Source: Trogon surrucura | Lineage: Eukaryota > Chordata > Aves > Trogoniformes > Trogonidae | DNA: 64,000 bases | Assembly (NCBI GenBank): GCA_020746105.1 | Contig: CM036617.1 | Span: 138,969,845 to 139,033,844, forward strand | Direction: 5' to 3' | Shown: in pieces, positions 48,447 through 59,779 of the stretch | Numbering within the stretch: position 1 is the stretch's first letter | How the letters are laid out: each line of letters begins with the position of its first letter | Program-made: the position numbers and the translations under genes | Notes under the pieces: model-generated | What the model saw: the letters and a program-made list of their open reading frames with translations, nothing else | Databases searched by the model: none | Told to the model about the DNA's origin: nothing

Positions 48447-49061
48447 GATGAATTACTCAAGCCCTGCAATTACTTGAACTCTCACAGTCTTAAACTCGGG
48501 ACGTAAAAAGGCTGAGACAGATCTCACTGGCTTTCCAGCTTCTCCTTTATGACACAAGATTTAATCACCATATAGTTCTATACGGATTTGTTTAACACAA
48601 CATTCCATTATTGCCATGGCAATAAAGTGGTAGGCTTTTTATATGGTTTTCCATCGGGTGATGATTATTATTTTTCTCATTTTATTTGTGCTTTGAGCAT
48701 ATACTTTTGAAAATGAAACATAGTTGCTTCTTAGAACATAAGATGTAAGTTAATGTGTTTATTGTTGGTTTGTTTTTTTAAACGGCTTTTTATCCAGCCA
48801 GTAACAAGTTTTCACATTCTTAGTTTAGGAATGAGCTGTAAGGTAATGTCTTCTGGCCTCCTGCACCCTCAGATCTACTTATACCTGCTTTCCATTGGGT
48901 ATGGCAGGCTAAGGGGAAAGAAGCCTGAGGAAAGGAAAGGACAGTGAAATCAAACTAGGACAGAGATTTCTTTTACTTACACTGTCTGATAATATTCCTG
49001 TTATTTACAAATGTTCTAAGAATTGCTGCACTGACAAAAGGATGTGATTATGAACTGAAGG

Positions 49062-49313
49062 ATCATAGAATCATAGAATCACAGAATGACCTAGGCTGGA
49101 AGGGACCTTAGAGATCATCTAATCCAACCTCCCTGTCACAGACAGGGACGCCTCTCAACTAGATCAGGCTGCTCAAGGCTCTGTCCAACTTGGCCTTGAA
49201 TACCTCCAGGGAGGGGGCAGCCACAGCCTCTCTGGGCAATTTATTCCAAAGTTTTGCCAGCCTCGTACTGAAGAATTTCTTCCTAAGATCTAATCTAAAT
49301 CTATTCTCCAGAT
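49062..49313 (-). mobile_element. CR1 LINE 3' fragment, 5'-truncated
   Basis: On the - strand this encodes the ORF2 C-terminus (FRLDLRKKFFSTRLAKLWNK, then LPREAVAAPSLEVFKAKLDR, then ALSSLI and stop). Its 3' UTR is GTTGGATTAGATGATCTCTA and it has about three ATTCTATG-type octamers. The subfamily differs from the other copies by the AVAAPSLEVFKAKLD sequence. It is the only CR1 in this part of EFCAB6 in the sense orientation. Confidence 0.92.
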
Positions 49314-49873
49314 CTGTTCCTGCAGTCTGTGCCAAGTGAATGAGTCCAAGTGAGGGGCTGTGGACACAAACCTCTGCAACAGAGAAACTCCAGTTTAATT
49401 TGAGTTGATGCAACATGCATATTCAAAGTATCAGAACTCTGTCCATGACTGCAGTCAAGATTTTCTTTGTACTTGACTAATCTCTGTATTTGACCTTCTC
49501 ACTACGCTGCCATTATTATCTGACATCTAGAACCTGGTGGACTTCCCACTCCGCTCATTTTTCTGTCCAGCCGCTGCTAGCCCATCTAGATATGTTAGGG
49601 GTCATCAAGCATATTTGGATATCCCATGTTCTGCATTGCTCAGTTGGGGCAATCTGGCTGCATCCGTGGTCATGCTTTCTGCTTGCCATGTTACAGATCT
49701 AAATCTACATGAGTGCATGAGTTTACTTCTCAGAGCAGTTTGCAAGATCAGGGCTTCGTGGAGTTCAACAGAGGACAATATAAATATGTGTGAATATCGC
49801 ATGCTTAGCCACTTCTAACACATCAGATTGTATCTTTTAAAGAAATATATTATAGCTTGGTAGATCTTCTTAC

Positions 49874-50058
49874 CTCTGTGAAGTGTTTTATGTTTTCCAG
49901 GAAATCTTTCCAGTCTACTGTGAAGTCCTCATGAGGGTTAAGGTTCTTAAGAAGGTGTCTGAACTGTTTGATAATTTAAAGCAGAAATGGTTGAGTACTT
50001 GACGAGACTCCAGTGCTTTAATTATCCCAGTGTCTTCTTCATCAAACAGAGAAAATGC
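49874..50058 (-). CDS. EFCAB6: EFCAB6 coding exon, damaged (frameshift)
   Basis: The first half reads AFSLFDEEDTGIIKALESRQ then VLNHFCFKLS, with an EF-hand loop DEEDTGIIKALE. After TTATCAAA the homologous frame moves and continues QFRHLLKNLNPHEDFTVDWK then DFLENIKHFTE. Splice sites are good (acceptor TTGCTTCTCAG, donor GTAAGA). The exon is 185 bases; the neighbours require phase 0-0, so it is one base short of a multiple of three. Human EFCAB6 has two residues between the Ser/Thr and the Gln (TDNQ), which suggests a four-base loss near 49967. The shifted frame soon meets a stop. It is damaged, but otherwise well preserved. Confidence 0.87.
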
Positions 50059-50639
50059 CTGAGAAGCAAGAGTTCAAATTATTTAGCCAAAACTAGACAT
50101 TCCAAAAGAGAAGTCTTTTTAAGCAACCATTTAACAGTTCTTGCAGAAATACCTGAGGCTCATATGCCTTTTACTTGCAGATGTTTTATGCATGAAGAAA
50201 CAAAACACATTTCTCAGAACCTTACGTAGTTTGAAGCTTTCTTTTAAAAAATGAGATACAGTTGTTGATATAAGCCAAAAATAGCCTGTATTTCTGTGCC
50301 ACGTGTAAATATAAATATGGAACTAAACAACAACCTGCAGTAAAAGCAAAAAGGCATTATACCAAGTATCCAAACATTCCAGAAAAGGTAGTGGTTAAGA
50401 CAAAAGAGGAAAAAACCAAAAATATTTAAGTGCTGCCTTATAGAATTTGAAATAAAATATTTTTAATTAAACTCACCTGAGCATATTTAACTCGCCTTTT
50501 TTTTCCCCCACCCAAAAGATTATCGCTGGCAGGGCAAGTTTGTTTTCTACTCTGTAAAGGACTCCATAGTCTTCCATCCCATTAGCTTCAGCTCATCCTG
50601 AAGGCTTACTTGCTCTCTTCTCGTCCTCCCTTGCACAAA

Positions 50640-51404
50640 ATTCAACAAGGCCAAGTCTAAGGTCCTGCACCTGAGTTGGGGCAATCTTCATTATCAATGA
50701 GACTGGGGGATGATGTGCTAAAGAGCAGCCCCCCAGAAAGGGACTTGGGGATGTTGGTGGATGAAAAGCTGGACATGAGCTAAAAATGCACACTCACAGC
50801 CCAGAAGGCGAATTGCATCCTGCATCAGAAGATGACCTCGAAAGAGGTGATTCTGCCCCTCTACTCTGCACTGGTGAGACCTCGCCTGGAGTACTGTGTC
50901 CAGCTCTGGAGCCCTCAACACGAGAAGGATGTGAACTTGTTGGAGTGGGTCCAGAGGAGGGCCACAAAAATGATCAATGAGCTAGAGGACCTCCTACATA
51001 AGGACAGGCTGAGAGAGTTGGAGTTGTTCATCCTGGAGAAGAGAAGGCTCCAGGGAGACCTTACAGAGGCATTCCAGTGCCAGAAGGGAACTACAGGAAA
51101 GCTGGTGAGGGACTATTCACAAGGGTGTGTAGCGACAGGATGCGAGGCAACGGTTTTAAACTAGAGAGGGTAGATTTAGGTTAGATGTTAGAAAAAAGTT
51201 CTTTACAATGAAGGTGGTGAAACACTGGAACAGGTTGCCCAGAGAGGTGGTGGAGGCTCCATCCCTGGAGGCATTCAGGGTCAGGATGGATGGAGCTCTG
51301 AGCAACATGATCTAGTGAAAGATGTCCCTGCTCACTGCAGAGGGGTTGGAACTAGATGACCTTTAAAAGTCCATTCCAGCCCAACATATTCTATGATTCT
51401 ATGA
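50640..51404 (+). mobile_element. CR1 LINE 3' fragment, different subfamily, decayed
   Basis: It begins in the segment TTCAACAAGGCCAAGTCTAA GGTCCTGCAC, just after the FADD block of ORF2. It encodes [60 protein letters not shown] and the ILEKRRLQGDL segment in the frame at 50832-51164. After that the frame breaks several times before the 3' UTR and a single ATTCTATGATTCTATGA tail. The LQGDLTE and CTGGAGAAGAGAAGGCTCCA sequence differs from the LRGDLI copies, so it is another, older subfamily. Confidence 0.9.
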
Positions 51405-53379
51405 AAATGCCCAATAAAATTAAAATGAGATTTTTCCAAAGGTTTCCCTGGGGAAACAGATTACGTTTGGTACAGTTGCAGCAGGAGGCATGAAAAAGAG
51501 TAGTTCAAATGAGTGGCAAAAATACCAATGTCTAGAAAAGTTGTGGGTTATATCCACTCTCACTCTGCCTGGCTGTTTCTAACTTATCATGTCCCCTCGT
51601 TTTGTTCAGCCTCTTATTTATAATGCTGCACATGTAAATCACTGATTCCATAAATATAGATGAATATTACACCTTTCAAAACTTCAGGTTAAAGCCCTAT
51701 TAGTTTGCTAACACTATAGCATATTGATGTAACAGAGAAATTTTTGTTTTACCATTAGAACTACTCTAAATAATCTGCTCAAAAATGTGTATTTAATGTA
51801 CAAGAACCATGTCTGCTGGCAAGACAAATGCTACGATATCCAAAGGACATTTGAAAGGAATCTTTTGAACACTAGAGAGGATTCTGTAACTTCTTAATAT
51901 GAATATTAGATCTTTGCTTACAAATGGGAAAAACAAAGTATTGAGTATATGGTATACCTTGTACTGAATATGGTGAAAATGCATGGGAAATAATTATACT
52001 GACAGAGAGGACCCACCTGGACTCTTAAACTAGTTGTTACGAAACTTCAGAGATCTGTAGTCAGTTGCAGAAATATTGTGGATGGGATAGGATGGGATGT
52101 GTTGTTTTTTTTCAACTAGATGGACCATACAAACTGTGTTTTCTGATCTACCTCTTTCTAACAAAATATTTTGTTATAAGCTTATGGCATTAGAGGCCTC
52201 CATTACGTAGGCGGCAGCAACTATTACTCAAAAACAAACTTGAAAGAAAACTGAGATCTTCCTCATTTTCCTATGTAAGTGAAATGAGAAACAAGTTCTT
52301 TTCTATAGCATAGTGGACAAAGTCTGCTTCTTCATGGAGGTTCCTGAAGTTATATCAACCATCAAACTGTATACTAAAAGACTAAATGGATGATTTAGTC
52401 ATGCCAAAAGTCATTTTCTAATCATACTCTCAGCAGACAAAACTGTGACCTTCTCCATTCCCAAGACTCCCAAGAATGAGAGGACAGATACTGCGTTCTA
52501 TTAAAATTTAATGAACACTAACCTGTTCTATTGAATTTATATATTTCTTATTTCAATAATGCAGAGTACAGGAAGGATTTTTTCTTTTGTCTTTACTATG
52601 AAAAATGTAAAGTGATTATATAAATATTTCATTTTCCTGTTGAATAGTTAGTCTACCCAAAAATGGCAACGTGGCCCCAATAAGTTTACAAATGGCACAG
52701 GGGTCCCCAAATAATGTGAAAAGAGATTTCTGTAAAGAAACATCATCTCCCAGGGTATTACTTTTTTTTTCAGGTGTTTCTACCAGTTACATCACTAGTG
52801 ATGTCTTTGTTGGAAGCCTGTGTTATTTTTAACTGCAGGACAGAGTCCACCACAGACTGAGATTTCAGAAATGCGGCCATTGATGACAGGGAATTTCTAC
52901 CCACATTGTCTTCCCAGTCGTTGTTCCCTTCCCCTCCTCTGTGCCAACAGCAGCTTTCCCATGGCCACGCACAACTGATCAGGCTTTTGTCATTTTAAGG
53001 TTCCCTGACCTGGGTCATTGGGCAGGAAGACAAGTAACTTGTTTTGACGCAAGGCAAGCAGGAGGACCACATAGCTGGGGTTGCTACGGGGGCAGTGAGA
53101 CCACCTTTCCAGGCATAAGCCTGTCTCTGCAGCCATGAGCTTAAACTGGACATGAAACTGTAGGTGCAGGTGAGACAGCTCTACAGTTCCTTGCAATAGC
53201 GATATTTCCTCCAAGGTCTTTGTGAGTATTCTTTCCCATACTGGAAAACAATTTTACTGTGGCATCAAGAATTATTTACTCTAGAGGCTACTGCATTTCA
53301 GTAGACTCCAACACAACAGTCTTAGACTACTTAATATACAGCATTTTTTCATTCAGGGCTTTCAAAATTCTTGAGAGAA

Positions 53380-53480
53380 GTGGTTATTTTTATTGTTCTC
53401 ATTTTATAGGTGGGAAAACCAGGAAAGTTGCTGCTAGACAGATAATTCACCTTATCTGTCTGTGTCAGAACTGGCTGAGA
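53380..53480 (-). repeat. MIR/CORE-SINE-like remnant
   Basis: The + strand reads TTATTTTTATTGTTCTCATT then TTATAGGTGGGAAAACCAGG, the complement-side form of MIR (attattatccccattttaca gatgaggaaactgag). It therefore lies on the - strand, sense to EFCAB6. It is degraded and old. The call is by remembered consensus. Confidence 0.55.
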
Positions 53481-53988
53481 GCATAAATGCAGATAGTTGC
53501 AGAGCCCCAGCTGACAGGTGTTAACTTCTCCAGCCACTATCATATCTGATGATATGTCTTTATCCTCAGTTGTTACGTGATCCTTTCAACTGTTAAAACC
53601 ATAATGCCTGCCTGCAGTAGCACATTATATCCACTTCTAATATATGTCTCAGCTTAGGAAACTCAACACAGATATTTGAAAGATATATGATATTTAAATG
53701 CTTGGGACACAATTTACAGACAACTGGAAGAGCAAAAGGGGTTTGGGGAAGAGAAGGAAGTCCTGATAATTTGCTGTTCTCTTCTTCCTTTCCAATCCTT
53801 TTGTGGACTTACCATAATACAGTCAATTAAGAAGTCCACAGTTGTCAGAAAATGCTATTTCTGCATAGGCAGTGTTGGTAGCACTCAATTAATAGCAGAA
53901 AAATTTTGAAGCCTTTTGGATAGTCCCCAGCCAGGCAGACAAAAAAATATAGACGTTAAGTAAGATGTGGTCACCACATAAAACTTAC

Positions 53989-54184
53989 CTCGCACAACAA
54001 ATCATAAGATGATGCAACTATTTCTTTTATCTTAATTAGGGTCTGTTCTAAAGTGAGTGCTGCAAAGCTTGCAGGTGGTGCAGCCTGCTTTTGTCTCTGT
54101 TGGTACTTAGACGTTCTGCCATCATCAATTGCTCTCAGGAAATCAAAATAAGAGAGCGTGCTGTCATGAATGCTGATTCCTAAG
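53989..54184 (-). CDS. EFCAB6: EFCAB6 coding exon (second EF-hand of a pair)
   Basis: After completing a split Gly codon it encodes 65 residues: LGISIHDSTLSYFDFLRAID, DGRTSKYQQRQKQAAPPASF, AALTLEQTLIKIKEIVASSY, DLLCE. The first 20 residues form the degenerate second EF-hand of a pair, with the LSYFDFLRAID motif repeated throughout EFCAB6. The rest is the linker helix leading into the next pair (human PPVSFATL...LSKIKEVVTSS). The acceptor is GTTTTTCCCTTAG and the donor GTAAGT. The exon ends in phase 0. It is intact. Confidence 0.93.
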
Positions 54185-57068
54185 CTAAGGGAAAAACACA
54201 GAATGAGATATCAATGATTTTAAATAATTATCTCGCTGTTGTCTGTACTGATTAATTATTATGATGCATTATTTGTATTGCAGCAGCACTTCAGTGTATT
54301 CAGTGTATTATGCTGTCAGTGTATAAATCCTGTTAGTTTCAGCCCAAGCTCGTTATCAGGTCTAAGCCACCAATCCTGTCATTTAGATGCATGCACACTC
54401 TTAGATGCAGATCCAGGTCAACCTCCAGATGCTCAAGAGGAGACCTGCTTTAGCCTGGGTCCAAGTGCGTAACCTTCCAGTCCATCAGCATTAACTTTGT
54501 GCTTTTTAAACATAGCACGTTCTTGATCACAATCTACCACTGAGTTTACCATCCACAATGTGGCCAAAGGACATGCAGGCTCCCAGCCTCATCCTTGAAA
54601 CTCCTTTTCAAGTCACAGTGTAAAGAGTCTAATAGACTCTGTTGAGGAGTAGATGTCCGTTAGGTGCTAAGTGCTGGTACTTTCCCTTGACTTTCTGCTT
54701 TACAAAAATACCTTTGGCTCACAGATGCTGAAGAGCTGCTTAAGCTTCCCACCGTCATGATCATTGCAATTCTGAGAGAAAGAAGCAGAACCACACGCAG
54801 CCTGGTAAGCTGCTACCAGACACGAGCAAGGACACCCAGTACCGCTCTGTGATACATTTCATAGATGTACCAGCACAGGTCTGTACTTACTATTTCTCTA
54901 ACACAGCAGCTGCCGTTGCCTTGTGGTGCGCTGCCTTCAGTGAGGGTTTCTCCTCTGATCACTTGTGGTCAGGCTGTACCTGGGAGCTCAGCCCGTGGGC
55001 CCTGCAGGCTGTACTCGCCGAATTTCTGTCTGTCAGCTGAAACATCTGCTGGATAACAGACACTGGGGAGTTTCATGTTCTGTCACATCAGAAATTCAGT
55101 GGGTTACAGAGCTGACTACAGATAGCTCCAGGTAACAACAGTGAATATATGTTTGCATCAAATATCAGCATGGGGAAAGATGAACTCTTGCATGTGATTT
55201 GGGAATTATTTTTTTTTACCGAGGACTTTGTTACCAAACTAAATTAATTTTTATTCAAAGATGTTTTACCATAAAAAGATTGAACTAAGGCAAGCTCCAC
55301 ATATGCAGAAAATACGTGAATATGAAAGTTACTTAGCATGAAAGATTAAGACAAGATGAACAGCACTATTACATGAAAACCTGCTATCCTCCAATATCCT
55401 GTGGCTTGTAACTACTTAAAGAAAAGACAACTGGTAGATTTTAAACAAGGACTTCAAACCTGTCTAATGAGCCTGCAGAGTTCATCACCACAAGGGATAC
55501 AATAGCAGGGTCTTGTTCTGCTCTCGCTTACCTGGTATAAAGCCAGTGCAGTCAGTTTGTGGAATCTCCTACCACTGAGAGGCAATCAGAGAGTCTCCAG
55601 ACTAAAATATACATTAGGGGTTTCAATACAAACCCATTGTCTCCCATAGAACTATTACAGACTGACCTTAAAGTTACCATCCACCATCCATGAAGAGGTT
55701 TTTAACAGACTTTAATACTTTCACAGCCAATTATTGGAACTAAAGGTTTCTAACACACATTTTAGGTAGACAATTACTATGCTGTAGGGGAAAAGTGAGA
55801 CATTTTAGTCTTGTCTTCAGCTTTTTTGTTCCAATCATGGTCAAGGCAAGTCCTAGAGACCCAAGACTTGACAGAGAGATAGCCTCACTACACAACCCTG
55901 ATTTTCTTGTTTAAAACTGAATTACTGTAATGTACTTTTATCATCTGTTTCCACAGTAAATCACTGGGGACCAATGCCTCAGCTACCAATCACCAGAATA
56001 TCCAGTTACAAGAATGTCTAATTAATGGGGAGAGCCAGTAAAACAAAGAGGAAGCTTTATAAAACAGGCTGGAAAAGAAATTAACTATAGACCTCATATC
56101 TGCTAGTAAGAAAAAAAAAAATATTCAAGAGCCCTGATTTTGCATCTTGCAGCTGCACAGCACTCCCACATACTACCCGTGTCAAGCTGGCTCCAATGTT
56201 GGAGACAGTGTGTGGAAAAGGAAATAATCAACACCATTTCAGAGGAGAAATAAATTGCCAAGTGGGCATTAAAATTTTAGTAATAAAACTAAATGCATAT
56301 GCTAATCTACTCTGTATTATTTAGAAAAGACTATTTTGGATCAAGAAAGGAATAATCTGCACAAAATTACAATGAATGGAGGTGTTTATCATCAAGAGGT
56401 CTTTGAGAAAGAAACAAGCAGCAGATTCCTATTAAGGTTTCAATTCATAGAAAGTTGATCGCCCAATTAAAGGTGAACTGTGAAAAGACTTTGTTAATTT
56501 TATTTCAAAAAAGAGTCTGGTCTGGCGGGCTCTGGAGAACAAAACTCAGTGCTGCCAGGCATATGACCTTTGAGCGACTGTTTGGTGCAGAGAACTGCAG
56601 TACTTAATGTTAGAGCTGGTCCTTTGTGTTCTTCAGCCTCTACAAAAAAAAGATTTTTTTTCTAACTTATATTAACAAGGAGAATTAAAGGCGTAGTTTT
56701 GCATGGCAGCAGCATTGGATCATTTGGGAATTATTGCTATTTTATAACCTGATTTAATTATGTTTCTATTTTGAACAGGATCTGTTTCAAACATTTGCTC
56801 TATTAAAGCGAAATTAAATAAATAAAACAAACAAGCAAACAAATACACATACTTAAAGCATATTTTTTTAATGTAAGAAGCCATTTCACTCTCATTACCT
56901 GCAGGATCAACATATTACCTAAAAAGATTTTTCACGCATATGCAGTTTTAAGCACGTGTGTATTTCCATTAATTTTAACAGACTTTCTTAAGTGCTCAAC
57001 ACTAAGTAGAAGCCTATAGTCTTTGCTGGGTGTCACCAAAGAGGTCCTTAGGAGACAATTATACAAAC
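54185..57068 (-). other. EFCAB6: EFCAB6 intron
   Basis: Unique intronic sequence. Nothing recognisable was found; short open frames at 54.2 and 54.9 kb on the + strand are without content. Confidence 0.7.
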
Positions 57069-57224
57069 CCATTTTGAAGACTGCTGAACTGGTCATGATC
57101 AAGGTAATAGTTGAATTCTTGTATTATCTTGTGCAGGTCACATACTGTTATATAGCCATCTCTATTTTTATCCACTTTATGAAAGGCCTTATTGAAATCT
57201 TGGAAGTAATCCCTAAATTTATCC
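57069..57224 (-). CDS. EFCAB6: EFCAB6 coding exon with a near-canonical EF-hand
   Basis: It encodes 51 full codons: DKFRDYFQDFNKAFHKVDKN, RDGYITVCDLHKIIQEFNYY, LDHDQFSSLQN, and then the first two bases of Gly. The loop DKNRDGYITVCD has Asp, Asn, Asp, Gly and Ile at positions 1, 3, 5, 6 and 8, and Asp rather than Glu at position 12, so this EF-hand may truly bind calcium or magnesium. It is the first half of the pair completed by the exon at 54184. The acceptor is GCGCTCTTTCAG; the donor GTTTGT is weak. The exon is intact and is the most upstream EFCAB6 exon I could find. Confidence 0.9.
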
Positions 57225-59779
57225 CTGAAAGAGCGCAGATGTTTATTTTAGCTCCTTTTGTAAATCAGATAAAAGGATACAAACAAATATACAAAATAGG
57301 GGTGGAGGGTCAGAGAAAGATTTTGAGCTTATTTATGTGTGGTAAGTCCATATAATTTATTCAAAGATTGCCAAATCGTTCACAAAAAAACCTCAAACCC
57401 AACACCCCCCCACCCCCTCCACGTAATCTGCACATGGAATTGCATGGCTGAAGCCTCCCCTTGTAAATAAATGCTACTTTGGTGATTAACTGGCTGCTCT
57501 CCCTGTTCAGAACTGCAGATATAAAACATAGTTCTCTCTTTCAAAGCCTGTCATGTTCAGAGTTACAAAATGTTTAATACAGCTGTTAAAATGATAAAGG
57601 TTTGGCAGCAATTTCTGCGATTTGAGGGTCCTGAAACTTTGACATATAAGAACAACTATTTCAACGAAAACAGTTAGACTTGACAAAAACCTGGAGTAGC
57701 GCAGAGTCTGATCCATGCCCCAGGTGAAGATGTGCAGGGCTTCAGCTGACTCACGTGGACTTGGGATCAGCGTCTCTGAGATATTGATCATTTCTTACAC
57801 ATGACTAAATTCAGGCATCAAAATCTTGACTCTTCCTCTCACTTTATTTGTCACTTACATTTCACTGACGTCAGGGACCTCTTGATCAAACTTTGGAAAC
57901 CCAAGCAATGTGCCTCTCTGCCTCTTGATTCAGCTGAAGCCTCTTCACATTTTTGCGCGAGAGGACGAGGCAGACACAAACATCTCTCGCTACCGCATGT
58001 CCTCAGCTAGCAAAGTGGCTTAAGATTAGTGTAAGTTACTATAGTTATGAATTACATCTTCATGTAGATTTCCAACTACACATAAACTACCTACATATAC
58101 TCAGCACTTAAAAGATGCTACCCTTATGGCAAAACCTACGAGTTTGAATCTGGGTTAATACCTACAGTCACATTCCATTTGATTTGGGACTACTCTTTCT
58201 GACAGCCCTAGGGTACAGAGGGTGGAGGCTGGGTTCTTTAGAGAGTCAGGTTTCATAGTATAAAAGGCTTATTACAGTGACAACACAGTTCACCAGTGTA
58301 ACTCACATAATCAGGCACGATTCGTTTCCTCAGCTTCTCACCAAGCCTGTCTGTGGATCTAACAGCTCAGACCAGTTCACTCTGCTCCTTGTTAGATCAC
58401 CGTCAGTCAGCCAGCATCCGAGCCTTTTATTTTCTCTTTTGTATGAATACTGTGCAGTTGCTTGTTATAAGTCTAACATGGGACATAATAAATTTCATAT
58501 GTTTCTTAGCAATACTCAGTAAGTCTTTTCAGAGCTCTTACAAACTCTCATGGATCTCCTCAGAGGCGTCTGCTCTCAGCTCCAGTTACTAGTGCTGTCT
58601 TTCCTATTACAGCATTGCAGAGTCCTTGGTTTTCCATTTGTTTTCAAGAAGCTGTAAGTTCAGTACAGCTGTTACAAGAAAAACACATTTTCCTTGACAA
58701 TTACGACTGCTAAGAATCTGTCATTTTGGAGTTTGCATATGAACAAAGAGTAATTTCTCCACAGTCCTCAGGGTCCAGGAAACACCATGGTATATGCAAA
58801 CAACATTATCTACCTTAAAAAAAATCTGAATTATGGTATGACTTAGGTGCGTTGATAGGATTTTAATATCAGATCCATTGTACCTTCTGTTGTTATGTGG
58901 ACTAAATTGAGAGTAGCGGGACTCTGCTTAACCAAGTTTCGGCTGGCAAGAAACCCTTCTTCAATAGCATTTCTCTCGGGTTCAGTGAAAGTAAGGATCA
59001 CTTCTCAGCTTCACAGCTTGCTCAAACTGTTTTTAAACAATTTTAACTTAGCCTGAAATTGTATTCAGGATATATGGATATCCTTCATTTCAGGTCTGAG
59101 CTTCTGAACAGGGCACCGCTACTAGACAAATTTTTGGGGACTCCATACCCGAACAAACAGAGCATTAATATATCCCGTAATATGTTCTGACATTAAATTC
59201 AATCCAAATGCAGTTTCAGACTAATGTCCAAGCCCGATACTCACAACAGGTTCAGATGTATCAACATATTGCCTTTTCTTCCACATTTTTCAGCAGCCTC
59301 GTGAGTGTTCTGTACGCTGTGAGGCACATCAGGTCATAACACATGACATCATGATCTGTTACCGTTGAAGTGAGTGTCCCTAAACACTTAAAACTGATCT
59401 ACTTCATCATATGGGCCTGGTATGCAATGCCCTCAGTATCCAAGAGATGGTAACCTTCATGATTTTCTGCGTCGTGTCATCCTCTGCACAACCTCACCAA
59501 TCCTAGCCCACTTCCTTCTGAAATAGGGTAATTTTTTTTTTTTTAAATTGTATTTCCAGTTCGTATGTCATTCTCTATGTTGTTTCCAAGAGCATTTCCT
59601 CAAATGGTCTGGAAGGCATGTCTTTGATCAGGATTTTCTCAAACTTTATTGCCAGATTGAATGGTTTTACCTGAAAGAACTCCATTAACAAGAGTCACGT
59701 ATTTTTTATATTCTGGAAACTGGACTTTCTTTTACTTACAAAGTGGCTTGTCTCAGCTCTGACTGTAACAGATTAATAA
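57225..59779. other. Probable EFCAB6 intron, nothing else supported
   Basis: No further EF-hand exon was found on the - strand. Around 58850-59700 the - strand has discontinuous protein-like frames that may be the downstream remnant of the Gypsy fossil at 59780-61970, but I could not assign them to a domain. Confidence 0.5.

Larger units (their letters stand above)
40469..49873 (-). other. EFCAB6: EFCAB6 intron, about 9.4 kb, between the two damaged exons
   Basis: It holds a CR1 remnant at 49062-49313 and a (CCT)n repeat at 48424-48446. A GC-richer stretch near 42.7-43.1 kb has overlapping open frames without recognisable content. By comparison with the mammalian protein, no exon is missing between the flanking exons. 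Confidence 0.65.
50059..53988 (-). other. EFCAB6: EFCAB6 intron with antisense CR1 and a MIR-like remnant
   Basis: It holds the CR1 fragment at 50640-51404 (antisense to the gene) and a MIR-like SINE at 53380-53480 (sense). No further exon was seen, and phases of the flanking exons agree. Confidence 0.75.

Noticed and set aside
57507-57791. 94-codon - strand frame just upstream of an EFCAB6 exon
   Set aside because: No EF-hand similarity and no suitable donor in phase with the exon starting at 57224.
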